From Oscillospiraceae bacterium (GTDB taxonomy: Bacteria; Bacillota; Clostridia; Oscillospirales; Ruminococcaceae), in the NCBI GenBank assembly GCA_022792755.1, contig JAAWBP010000141.1:1-20492 (forward strand): a stretch of DNA of 20,492 nucleotides, given 5' to 3'. A model generated the notes under the pieces. That model did not search any database, was not told the DNA's origin, and saw only the letters and a list, made by a program, of their open reading frames with translations. The position numbers were made by a program, and so were the translations under genes. Each line of letters opens with the position of its first letter. The first letter of the stretch is position 1. Shown one piece after another: positions 1-7,110 of this stretch.

Positions 1-1013
1 ACAAGTTCCTCCTTAAAGCCTGATGACCTTCACAAAATTTTACGGTACCTTTTTCTGTCTGGTTTTAATTATTCGGAGGCTCCCCGATAAAAATAGGGGT
101 CTCCGATTTATCGGGCAGCCTTTTATTTGACGAACCGGTTGTTTTCACCGACGAAAGCAACCCGGAAACCTGCATTGACGACGTCATTTCATCCATCCGA
201 ACCATGTTGAGCAAAAATATGCTCCGTCTCGAAACCGTCAGTTGTATCGTAGTCGGGAACCCCGGCGTCGTCGACCCGGCGAGCGGGACGATGCAGCTCA
301 GCGCCGATTTCGCCGTCTGGCACGAACTCCCCATCAGAAAAATTTTTATGGATGCCTTTGAGAAAGAGGTATTTGTCTATAACGACGTCAACCTTTCTGC
401 GATCGGTGAAAAAATCTACGGTGTAGGGAAAGGCTACGACAACTTCATCTACATCCGCGCCGATATCGGGTTAAAAGCCGGAATCATGATAAACGGCTCC
501 TTATTTGAAGGGGAACGGAATGCAGCCGGGGAATTCGGCCTCAATTACCTGATAGGCAATCTCCCGCTTGATTCGTACCCGCCCAAGATCGACCGCATTG
601 AATCAAAGCTTTCCGTCAGTGCTCTGATTCATGAAATCCAACAGAAAATGCCCGAAAAGCCCGACGATATTCTCTGCAGGTTGTCCGGTGCATCCCCGCA
701 GCAGGTCACGCTCGACACCGTAAAAAAAGCGCTCGACACCCCCGACACTTTTATATGGGAGCTAATCGAAGCCTATACACACCTTCTTACATTGAGCATC
801 GCGAATCTCACATTGACCCTGGACATCGGCTTAATCATCTTCGGCGGTGAAATCACGCAGCTCAACGACCAAATCCTGGTTCCCATGAGGCAGATGCTGA
901 CACAGCTTCTTGCCCATCCCCCGGCGGTGATCCTGTCGGAGCTCGGTGCGAACGCCTGCCTTTACGGCGCTATTTCAAAAGGGCAGGACTTTACCTATCA
1001 AGCATTGATATGA
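1..1013 (+). CDS. ROK-family regulator/sugar-kinase-like protein, 5' end outside window, apparent frameshift
   Basis: The body of the protein is read in one frame from about 69 to 1013. It shows ROK-type features: GVSDLSG near the start, a VVGNPGVVDPASGTM segment, YNDVNLSAIGE (the Asn-Asp region that holds the catalytic Asp in ROK kinases) and GIMINGSLFEG followed by AAGEFG. The Gly-rich phosphate/sugar loop is degenerate (ADIGLKAG instead of the usual GTGIGAG), and the CxCGxxGC zinc motif is absent. This suggests a ligand-sensing regulator rather than an active kinase. An in-frame stop lies at 66-68. The next frame is open from base 1 to 87 and reads like the missing ROK N-terminal strand (RYLFLSGFNYSEAP), so the two halves join if one base is missing near the C run at 81-84. 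Any N-terminal helix-turn-helix would lie left of the window. It could be a pseudogene or a sequencing error. The GNAT gene follows after 28 bp. Confidence 0.65.
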
Positions 1014-1041
1014 CGATTTCATTTTAAAAAGGGGATTCCAT

Positions 1042-2205
1042 ATGGAAATTGTAAAACTGAGAGCCTGCGACTACGACGATGCGCTCGATTTTCTCGATTT
1101 TGTCTTCAGCAAGGCATACGGCCCCACCCACTTTGGAGCCATGCTCCCGCTGTGCTACCGGCCAACCGATGAGCATATGGGGCATAACTTTGCCGTGCGG
1201 GAAAACAGAAAGATCAGAGGAATCGTAGGGCTGTTTCCCGCGCAGGTCAAGGTCGGCGGCGAAACGTTGAACCTCGGCGGCATCGGGGGTGTTTCCGCCC
1301 ATCCAAGCGATCGCGGCAAGGGCTGGATGAAGCTTTTGATGGCGCACGCCATCGAAGAAATGGAATCGGCAGAGACAGACCTTTCCTTTCTAATCGGGTT
1401 ACGGCAGCGCTACCAGCACTTCGGCTATGAAAAAACCGGTGTTCTTTTGGAATATATAGTCAGCCGGACAAACATCCGGAATTTTTTGAAAAGCCATTCC
1501 GACGACAATGCACTGCGGTTTGTCCCGATCCAAAGCGACGATTTTACCTATATTGAAAAAGCAAAGGCTTTGCACGACAAGCAGCCAGTCCACTGTATCA
1601 GGCCGCTTGAGGATTTCAGGCTTTATCTGCTGTCCGGCAACACCAAGCCATGGGCCGCTTTACAGCGCGACGGCAAAGTGGTTGGATATCTGGCCGCAAG
1701 CGAAAAACAGGATCGCATCACCGAAATTTTCGCGGATGACGATGCGTGTTTCAGCGAAATGATTCTCAGCTGGTTTTTACAGCAAAATATCGCGCAGACC
1801 AGTCTCTTTTTGGCTCCTTGGCAGGCGAGCTTCGCCCGCCTTCTCGGAACATTTGCAGAAGAGTGCCATCTCAATGACAACGGAAATTGGCGGATCTTCA
1901 ACTGGGAAAAGGTCGTCAGAAGCCTGCTTATGATAAAAAGCAGGGATCACCGTCTGTTAAACGGCTCTCTCCTACTGGGAATCAAAGATTACGGCACATT
2001 CATGATCCGTGTCGACGGCGAAGAGGTGAGCTGCAAAAGGGCTGCCGGTTCTCCCGATATTGAATGGGACTCTTTTACCGCTTCACGAATCCTGTTCGGG
2101 CACATGCCCATCTCCCTCGTTGAAGAAATTCCTCAAACGATCAGGCAGCTGGCCGAATCGTGGTTCCCCCTTCCCCTGTGCTGGCTGATTCAAAATTATG
2201 TTTGA
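1042..2205 (+). CDS. Eis-like GNAT family N-acetyltransferase
   Basis: A 387-residue protein with an N-terminal GNAT fold. The acetyl-CoA pyrophosphate-binding motif is at about residues 84-96 (VSAHPSDRGKGWM), and a HFGYEKTG segment follows. The length and the end (SWFPLPLCWLIQNYV) fit the Eis/YkkB-like architecture of two GNAT-like halves plus a C-terminal sterol-carrier-like domain ending in an aromatic-rich tail. The family transfers an acetyl group from acetyl-CoA to amines; the substrate here cannot be inferred. The ATG at 1042 is preceded by an AAAAGGGG ribosome binding site with about 7 nt spacing. It follows the ROK-like gene by 28 bp, so the two may be co-transcribed, and a long hairpin follows the stop. 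Family assignment is firm; specific function is unknown. Confidence 0.85.
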   Translation: MEIVKLRACDYDDALDFLDFVFSKAYGPTHFGAMLPLCYRPTDEHMGHNFAVRENRKIRGIVGLFPAQVKVGGETLNLGGIGGVSAHPSDRGKGWMKLLMAHAIEEMESAETDLSFLIGLRQRYQHFGYEKTGVLLEYIVSRTNIRNFLKSHSDDNALRFVPIQSDDFTYIEKAKALHDKQPVHCIRPLEDFRLYLLSGNTKPWAALQRDGKVVGYLAASEKQDRITEIFADDDACFSEMILSWFLQQNIAQTSLFLAPWQASFARLLGTFAEECHLNDNGNWRIFNWEKVVRSLLMIKSRDHRLLNGSLLLGIKDYGTFMIRVDGEEVSCKRAAGSPDIEWDSFTASRILFGHMPISLVEEIPQTIRQLAESWFPLPLCWLIQNYV

Positions 2206-2226
2206 TTGATAAATAAGGATCAATAC

Positions 2227-2263
2227 AATATCGGTGAGAAATCTTTGATTTTTCACCGATATT
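2227..2263 (+). terminator. Long hairpin after the GNAT gene
   Basis: Bases 2227-2243 pair with 2247-2263 around a TTT loop, giving a 17-bp stem with one G-U pair (outer arm AATATCGGTGA / TCACCGATATT). The stem starts 21 bp after the GNAT stop. The downstream T tract is poor (GGTTGTTT), so this is a probable but not textbook intrinsic terminator. It may also stop transcripts of the minus-strand gene at 2316-2525. Confidence 0.6.
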
Positions 2264-2315
2264 GGTTGTTTGGCAGGATTTCCCTTGGAGCTCTCACCAG
2301 CCGGAGAACGCCGCA

Positions 2316-2525
2316 TCAGGGCTCCCAGCGCCGGCTTCTCCCCCGCTCCCTTTTCAGTGCGGCGATCAGCTCATCCAGACCGGACTCTATTTCGTCTGTG
2401 CCCTCCGCCTCCTCTTTTGACAGCTCCTGGAGCCGAACGGCAAAGATTTCCGCCGCCTCCTTTTTCCACCCTCTGGAGTCCCCCGGGATTTCCGACACCG
2501 TCAGGCCGATTTCTCTTTTCTTCAT
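2316..2525 (-). CDS. Small charged hypothetical protein divergent from the recombinase
   Basis: A 69-residue, charged, mostly helical-looking protein (MKKREIGLTVSEIPGD...). It is rich in Glu, Arg and Lys, has no Cys and shows no signal peptide or membrane segment. The start is supported by a strong ribosome binding site on the minus strand (GGAGGCGG, about 5 nt before the ATG). That leader is almost identical to the leader of the recombinase gene at 2655, which faces the other way. I do not recognise the family. Its place beside a large serine recombinase makes it a candidate accessory protein such as a directionality factor or small regulator, but nothing in the sequence proves this. Longer reading frames on the plus strand across this stretch lack a ribosome binding site and were rejected. 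Confidence 0.5.
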   Translation of the reverse strand: MKKREIGLTVSEIPGDSRGWKKEAAEIFAVRLQELSKEEAEGTDEIESGLDELIAALKRERGRSRRWEP

Positions 2526-2659
2526 CCAAACCGCCTCCGCTCTATCTTATTGCCGAATCGATTCCGCTATGAATTGCCCCATGCCTGCCCGGTCATATTT
2601 TCCATTCCCGGCCATATCCATTTCTATGATAAACGGCTTCGGGAGGCGGTTCGGATGAA
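2521..2659. repeat. 18-bp inverted repeat covering two divergent gene starts
   Basis: Left arm 2521-2538 and right arm 2642-2659 are inverted copies with one mismatch (TTCATCC[A/G]AACCGCCTCC). About 103 bp lie between them. Each arm contains the ribosome binding site and ATG of one of two divergent genes, the small protein and the recombinase. The match extends through the spacer between ribosome binding site and ATG, which translation signals alone do not explain. Confidence 0.75.
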
Positions 2660-4238
2660 ATTCGCGATTTACAGCAGGAAGTCCAAATACACCGGCAGAG
2701 GGGAATCGATCGGCAACCAAGTCGAGCTCTGCCGGGCGTATGTCCAAACCCATTTCGACGATGTGCGCGAAGAGGATTTCCTCCTTTACGAAGACGAGGG
2801 ATTTTCGGGAAAAAATTTGGAGCGCCCGCAGTTCAAGCGGCTGCTCGGCGACGCCGACCGGGGGCGGTTCGACTGCCTCGTCTGCTACCGGCTCGACCGG
2901 ATCAGCCGCAGCGTCGTGGATTTTTCCGCGTTGGTGGAGCTGTTCTCCAAGCTCAAAATCAGCCTGATCTGCATCCGGGAGCAGTTCGACACCACGACCC
3001 CGATGGGGCGGGCGATGATGTATATCGCCAGCGTCTTCGCCCAGCTGGAGCGCGAGACGATCGCGGAACGGGTGCGGGACAACATGCTTCTCCTCGCTAA
3101 GGAGGGGCGCTGGCTGGGGGGCACCCCTCCTTTCGGATTCCGGTCGAAAAAGACCGAAACCGTCATCCTGGACGGGAAGCGGAAGAGCTCCTTCCTGCTG
3201 GAGAACTGCCCGGAGGAGGGGGAAATCGTCCAGACCATTTTCCGGCTCTTCCTTGCAGGAAATCCCCTTTCCCAGATCAAACGGGTTTTGGATCAAAAAG
3301 GATATCGCACCCGCGGCGGCAACCTGTTCTCCCTGCCGGGGATCCGCAGCCTTCTCGGAAATCCCGTCTACGCCGCGGCCGACAGTGACGGATGCCGTTA
3401 CCTTTTGGAGAACGGGGCCTCCCTCGACTTCTGCGGAACGCCCGAAGCAAAAAACGGGTTCCTCTGTTATCACAAGCGGAGCAGCATCTCCGGGACGGAA
3501 CGCCAATGCCCCCTCTCCGAATGGATTGTCGCCCGCGGAAGGCATCAAAGCCTGGTCAGCGGGAGGGAATGGGCGGACACCCAGCTCCTTTTAAAGGGGC
3601 GGGAAGGACAAAAACGGCGAGGCCTCCATAACAGCTACGCCCTCCTCTCCGGGCTCTTGTACTGCGGAAGCTGCGGGGAAAAGCTCTACGCCAAGCCGCG
3701 CTCGGGCCGAAACGATGAAAGCTTCGACTACATCTGCAAAAACAAACTGCATGGAAAGGGCTGCGGATGCCCCAATCTAAACGGAAAAACAACCGACCGC
3801 CTCGTCTCCGAACGGTTTACCGTTTCTCCCCTTGTGGACGAGATCATCCACAAGCTCTCCCCGCTTCAAAAGGAACTGGAAAAAGCCGGGAATCCCCCGC
3901 CGGAGGAGGACAGAGGCCGGGAAGAGCTGGAACGGCTGGTCAAAATCGGCGCAATCTCGCCGGAGGAGGCCGAGATGCTCCGCGGCAGGATTCAGAAACT
4001 CCGCTCCCCCGCGCCGTCCTCCTGCCGCGGATGGGAGGAGCGCCTCTCGGAATCCGGCGGATGGCTCCCCCTCCTCCCGATATCGGAGCAAAGACAGCTT
4101 CTCTCCCTTCTTTTGGAAAAGATCGAGTGGGACGGAACCAATCTGAAGCTGGTCTGCCGGCCCGGCGCCGGCGAGTGCTTCTCCAGATCAAAAGTTTCCC
4201 TTTTTGAAACGGCGCATTCCCGGCTTTTATTACGCTGA
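2655..4238 (+). CDS. Large serine recombinase (site-specific integrase/resolvase family)
   Basis: A 527-residue protein with the three parts of large serine recombinases. The N-terminal resolvase domain holds YSRKS (predicted nucleophile Ser10), YRLDRISRS and GRAMMYIASVFAQLERETIAERVRDN. The recombinase domain begins near GRWLGGTPPFGF. A zinc ribbon has LYCGSCGEKL and later CKNK and GCGC, followed by a short coiled-coil-like region (LQKELEKA, EELERLVKIGAISPEEAEMLRGRI). The ATG at 2655 is chosen over an upstream start at 2550 because the conserved N-terminus starts here, behind GGGAGGCGG. The last ten codons (ETAHSRLLLR) lie over feoB sequence in another frame, so the present C-terminus was probably made by the insertion junction. 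Such enzymes join attachment sites of integrating elements. Confidence 0.9.
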   Translation: MKFAIYSRKSKYTGRGESIGNQVELCRAYVQTHFDDVREEDFLLYEDEGFSGKNLERPQFKRLLGDADRGRFDCLVCYRLDRISRSVVDFSALVELFSKLKISLICIREQFDTTTPMGRAMMYIASVFAQLERETIAERVRDNMLLLAKEGRWLGGTPPFGFRSKKTETVILDGKRKSSFLLENCPEEGEIVQTIFRLFLAGNPLSQIKRVLDQKGYRTRGGNLFSLPGIRSLLGNPVYAAADSDGCRYLLENGASLDFCGTPEAKNGFLCYHKRSSISGTERQCPLSEWIVARGRHQSLVSGREWADTQLLLKGREGQKRRGLHNSYALLSGLLYCGSCGEKLYAKPRSGRNDESFDYICKNKLHGKGCGCPNLNGKTTDRLVSERFTVSPLVDEIIHKLSPLQKELEKAGNPPPEEDRGREELERLVKIGAISPEEAEMLRGRIQKLRSPAPSSCRGWEERLSESGGWLPLLPISEQRQLLSLLLEKIEWDGTNLKLVCRPGAGECFSRSKVSLFETAHSRLLLR

Positions 4239-4948
4239 TCACCATCTTTTTCGCGGGCGCCGTCGCGCTGCCCTTCCAATCGGCCGTATCCACCCTTTGG
4301 CTGCTGGCCGTCATTGTTTTGGGGGTCTTCATGACCCTGCTCGTCTCCCGGATCCTCTCCAAAACCCTTTTAAAGGGAGAGCCGTCCTCCTTTGCGTTGG
4401 AACTCCCTCCCTACCGGCGCCCCCAGATCGGCAAGGTGCTGATCCGTTCCATCTTCGACCGCACCCTCTTTGTCCTGGGCCGGGCGGTGACGGTCGCAGC
4501 CCCGGCAGGCTTAATCATCTGGCTGCTCGCCAACATCCAGGCCGGGGATATGAGCCTGCTCGCCCACTGCGCCGCCTTCCTCGACCCGTTCGGCCGGCTG
4601 ATCGGGATGGACGGCGTCATCCTCATGGCCTTTATCCTGGGCTTCCCCGCCAATGAAATTGTCATCCCGCTGATCATCATGGCCTATCTTGCAAACGGCA
4701 GCATGGTGGATATGACCAACCTCGATGCGATGCGGGAGCTCCTCGTGTCAAACGGCTGGACCTGGGTCACGGCGCTGTGCACCATGCTCTTTTCCCTGCT
4801 GCATTTCCCCTGTGCGACCACCTGCCTGACCATCCGCAAGGAGACCAAAAGCTTGAAATGGACGGCGCTTTCCTTCCTGCTCCCCACCGCCATCGGGATT
4901 TTAGTGTGTTTCGCCGTCGCGTCCGCCGCCCGTCTCTTCGGCTTCTGA
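4208..4948 (+). pseudogene. feoB: FeoB ferrous iron transporter, C-terminal fragment
   Basis: Bases 4208-4948 encode about 246 residues matching the C-terminal membrane part of FeoB. They begin at the conserved NG-FP segment (NGAFPAFITLITIFFAG) and continue with LLKGEPSSFALELPPYRRPQ, a run of membrane helices, AFILGFPANEIVIPLIIMAY and HFPCATTCLTIRKE. Intact FeoB has an N-terminal GTPase domain and an earlier membrane half; both are absent. There is no ribosome binding site and only a TTG at 4319 as a possible internal start, so a working transporter is unlikely from this fragment alone. The interruption coincides exactly with the recombinase junction. Identification of the family is firm; whether excision can restore the gene is unknown. 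Confidence 0.85.
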
Positions 4949-5063
4949 CCACATCCTCGACCCCAGCTGAAACAACTGAAACACGCGGCTGTTCCCCCTT
5001 CAAAACGGCCGGCGAATCCCCCTTTGGAGCCCCGTTCAAAAGGAAATAAAATTCTCTTTTTTT

Positions 5064-5122
5064 AACATTGACAGCTGATTCGCAAGACGGTATAATGGTG
5101 TTGTGAATCAACTGTCAATGTT
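5064..5122 (+). promoter_or_regulatory. Consensus sigma-A promoter with two Rex-like operators in an inverted repeat
   Basis: The -35 TTGACA (5068-5073) and -10 TATAAT (5091-5096) are both perfect, with a 17-bp spacer. An inverted repeat flanks the -10 box: 5064-5085 and 5101-5122 match over 22 bp with two mismatches. Within each arm is an 18-mer of the form TTG-N12-CAA: TTGACAGCTGATTCGCAA (5068-5085) and TTGTGAATCAACTGTCAA (5101-5118). That is the outline of a Rex operator (consensus TTGTTAA-N4-TTAACAA in Clostridia), each with one good and one weaker half. One covers the -35 and the other the likely start of transcription, positions suited to repression. The rex gene is the last gene of the operon, so autoregulation is likely (inference). 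Confidence 0.8.
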
Positions 5123-5143
5123 GTTTTTTGGGGAGGTATTATC

Positions 5144-5392
5144 TTGACTGTGACCATCTGTATCGGCAGTTCCTGCCACCTGAAAGGGTCCAGGGACATC
5201 ATCAAAATTCTGGAACGGCTGGTTTCGCTCCACCACCTGGAGGATCGCGTTACCCTGCAGGGCTCTTTCTGCATGGGCGAATGTACCAAAAACGGCGTCT
5301 GCGTCAAGGTAGACGACGAGTTTTGTTCTGTCGTTCCGGCAAATGTGGAAGAATTTTTTGAAAATCAAATTCTGAAGAAGGTGAATTCATGA
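5144..5392 (+). CDS. Thioredoxin-like [2Fe-2S] ferredoxin (NuoE/HymA-like small subunit)
   Basis: An 82-residue protein with four Cys at positions 6, 11, 43 and 47 (CIGSSC and CMGEC). This C-x4-C ... C-x3-C pattern binds a [2Fe-2S] cluster in thioredoxin-like ferredoxins and in the NuoE/HymA subunits of bifurcating hydrogenases and NADH dehydrogenases. The start is a TTG at 5144 behind a GGGGAGG ribosome binding site with 7 nt spacing; no ATG in frame would keep the first Cys. It is the first gene after the consensus promoter and overlaps the next gene by 4 bp (ATGA), so it is translationally coupled to the HydS-type hydrogenase. Probable role: an electron carrier or partner subunit for one of the hydrogenases in the operon. 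The partner is inferred from context. Confidence 0.85.
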   Translation: MTVTICIGSSCHLKGSRDIIKILERLVSLHHLEDRVTLQGSFCMGECTKNGVCVKVDDEFCSVVPANVEEFFENQILKKVNS

Positions 5393-7110
5393 GCGTCATC
5401 GGTTTGAAACGCGCCAACTGTAAAAACTGTTATAAATGCCTGCGGGTATGTCCTGTAAAGTCTATTACCTTTAAGGAAGACCGCGCAGAGATCATGCCGC
5501 AGGAGTGCATCCTCTGCGGCCACTGCCTGGAAGCCTGCCCGCAGAACGCCAAAACGGTGCAGAGCGACCTTGAAAAGGTACTCAAATACATAGCGTCCGA
5601 CGCAAAGGTCGTCGTTTCCCTGGCGCCTTCCTTTATCGGCTCTTTCTCCCTTAAAACGCCGGCACAGATGGTGACCGCGCTCAAAAAGCTCGGCTTCGAC
5701 GCGGTAGCGGAGACAGCGGAGGGGGCCTCCATGGTCACAGATGAGTACTACCGCATTCTGACCGAAACCGACCAGCAGATGGCGATCACTACCTGCTGCC
5801 CTACCGTAAACAACCTGATCGAAAAATATTATCCTGAGCTGATCCCCAACATGCTCCCGTCCATCACCCCGATGATCGCGCACGGCCGGCTTTTAAAAAA
5901 GCGGCTCGGCGCAGCGACCAAGGTGGTCTTTATCGGGCCCTGCATCGCGAAGATCGAAGAGGCGAACGACGTCATGCACTCCAATGATATCGACGCCGTC
6001 CTCACCTTTGACGAAGTCGCAAACTGGTTGGAAAAAGAGGGCATCCGCCCGGAGGAGCTGGAGGAAAGCCCCTTCGAAGACGCGGAACCCGGCGTCAACC
6101 GGATGTACCCGATCACCGACGGCGTCATCGCCTCCCTGGAACAGCGGGGCGGCCTGAAAGGCCGGAAGGTGATGAGCATCGACGGCATCGACCGGTGTAT
6201 CGACCTCTTTAAAGCGATGAAAAACGGTGAGCTCGAACCCTGCGTCATCGAAGCGAACGCCTGCAAGGGCGGATGCATCTACGGCCCTGCTGTTCACGGC
6301 AACCGCACCAAGCGGTTCCAGGCGGCCTTCGACATCCGGGAGTACACCGAGAAAAACGGGCGGGAATTCCCCAAAATCGACGCGGGGGTCGAGATGCACA
6401 AAGCGTTTATCGACAAGACCAAAACCGATGATATCCCGGATGAGGCGACCATCCGCTCTATCCTTGCGAGCATCGGGAAAGACACGCCGGAGAAGGAACA
6501 GAACTGCGGCTTCTGCGGGTACCCCTCTTGCCGTGACAAGGCGATCGCCGTCTACCAGAAAAAGGCAAAGCTTTCGATGTGCCTGCCCTATATGAGCGAG
6601 ATGGCGCAGTCCCTTTCCAACGTCATCCTGGCGGAAACGCCGAACATCATCATCGCAGTCGACACCGACATGGTGATCCAGGAGATGAACCTCGCGGCGG
6701 AAAAAGCGCTCAAGACCAAGCGGTATCTGGCGATCGGGCGGTACCTCTACGAGTTTATCGACACCTCTTACTTTGAACTGGTGGCGCAGACCCACGAGAA
6801 TATCACCGACAAACGGGTGGAGTACCCCCAGTATGACCTGGTGACCCTCCAGAGCATCACCTATGTGCCCGACCAGAAGATCATTATCGGCATCTTCAAC
6901 GACATCACCGAAGAGGTCGAGCAGCAGGATAAGATGTATAAACTCCGGGTCGACACGGTGGATATGGCGCAGAAGGTCATCGACAACCAGATGCAGATCG
7001 CGCAGCAGATCGCAAGCCTGCTGGGTGAGACAACCGCCGAAACCAAAGTGACCCTGACCAAGCTGAAAGATATGATAGTTTATGATGACGATGAGGTGGG
7101 CAGGCCTTGA
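5389..7110 (+). CDS. hydS: PAS-domain [FeFe]-hydrogenase, putative sensory hydrogenase (HydS, group C type)
   Basis: A 573-residue protein. Domains in order: two [4Fe-4S] ferredoxin motifs (C11/14/17/21 and C40/43/46/50); an [FeFe]-hydrogenase catalytic domain with H-cluster motifs L1 TTCCP (134-138), L2 GPCIAK (Cys185) and L3 ACKGGC (Cys292, Cys296); a four-Cys [4Fe-4S] domain (CGFCGYPSC...C, 373-398); a PAS domain (about 408-505); and a coiled-coil-like C-terminus. All four H-cluster Cys are present, as is the Cys next to the L1 ligand. The L1 and L2 motifs differ from group A (TSCCPxW, MPCxxK). H-cluster plus PAS is the hallmark of group C hydrogenases, thought to sense rather than make H2. 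The 3' end overlaps the phosphatase start by 4 bp, which points to that protein as its output. Family is firm; sensing is inferred from the family. Confidence 0.87.
   Translation: MSVIGLKRANCKNCYKCLRVCPVKSITFKEDRAEIMPQECILCGHCLEACPQNAKTVQSDLEKVLKYIASDAKVVVSLAPSFIGSFSLKTPAQMVTALKKLGFDAVAETAEGASMVTDEYYRILTETDQQMAITTCCPTVNNLIEKYYPELIPNMLPSITPMIAHGRLLKKRLGAATKVVFIGPCIAKIEEANDVMHSNDIDAVLTFDEVANWLEKEGIRPEELEESPFEDAEPGVNRMYPITDGVIASLEQRGGLKGRKVMSIDGIDRCIDLFKAMKNGELEPCVIEANACKGGCIYGPAVHGNRTKRFQAAFDIREYTEKNGREFPKIDAGVEMHKAFIDKTKTDDIPDEATIRSILASIGKDTPEKEQNCGFCGYPSCRDKAIAVYQKKAKLSMCLPYMSEMAQSLSNVILAETPNIIIAVDTDMVIQEMNLAAEKALKTKRYLAIGRYLYEFIDTSYFELVAQTHENITDKRVEYPQYDLVTLQSITYVPDQKIIIGIFNDITEEVEQQDKMYKLRVDTVDMAQKVIDNQMQIAQQIASLLGETTAETKVTLTKLKDMIVYDDDEVGRP

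Larger units (their letters stand above)
2316..4207. mobile_element. Right end of an integrated element carried by a serine recombinase, inserted in feoB
   Basis: FeoB homology starts abruptly at about base 4208, immediately after recombinase sequence, and a stop (TGA at 4205-4207) precedes it in the feoB frame. A large serine recombinase gene abutting a truncated host gene is the usual look of an attachment-site junction. The left boundary is not visible: no FeoB N-terminal sequence occurs in 1-2300, so the element either extends left of the window, with the ROK and GNAT genes as cargo, or the rest of feoB was lost. The extent given covers only the recombinase and its divergent partner. Confidence 0.5.

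Noticed and set aside
2550..2654. N-terminal extension of the recombinase from 2550
   Set aside because: No ribosome binding site, and the conserved resolvase start (MKFAIYSRKS) lies at 2655 behind GGGAGGCGG.
2206..2658. Plus-strand reading frames of 100-150 codons between the GNAT gene and the recombinase
   Set aside because: Ser/Pro/Arg-rich translations with no ribosome binding site, antisense to a better-supported minus-strand gene with a strong site.
4319..4948. The feoB fragment as an independent short gene starting at TTG 4319
   Set aside because: FeoB homology extends upstream of 4319 to 4208, and there is no ribosome binding site before the TTG.
4949..5063. Possible terminator between the feoB fragment and the hydrogenase operon
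   Set aside because: Only short, weak stems were found in this stretch and none is followed by a T tract.
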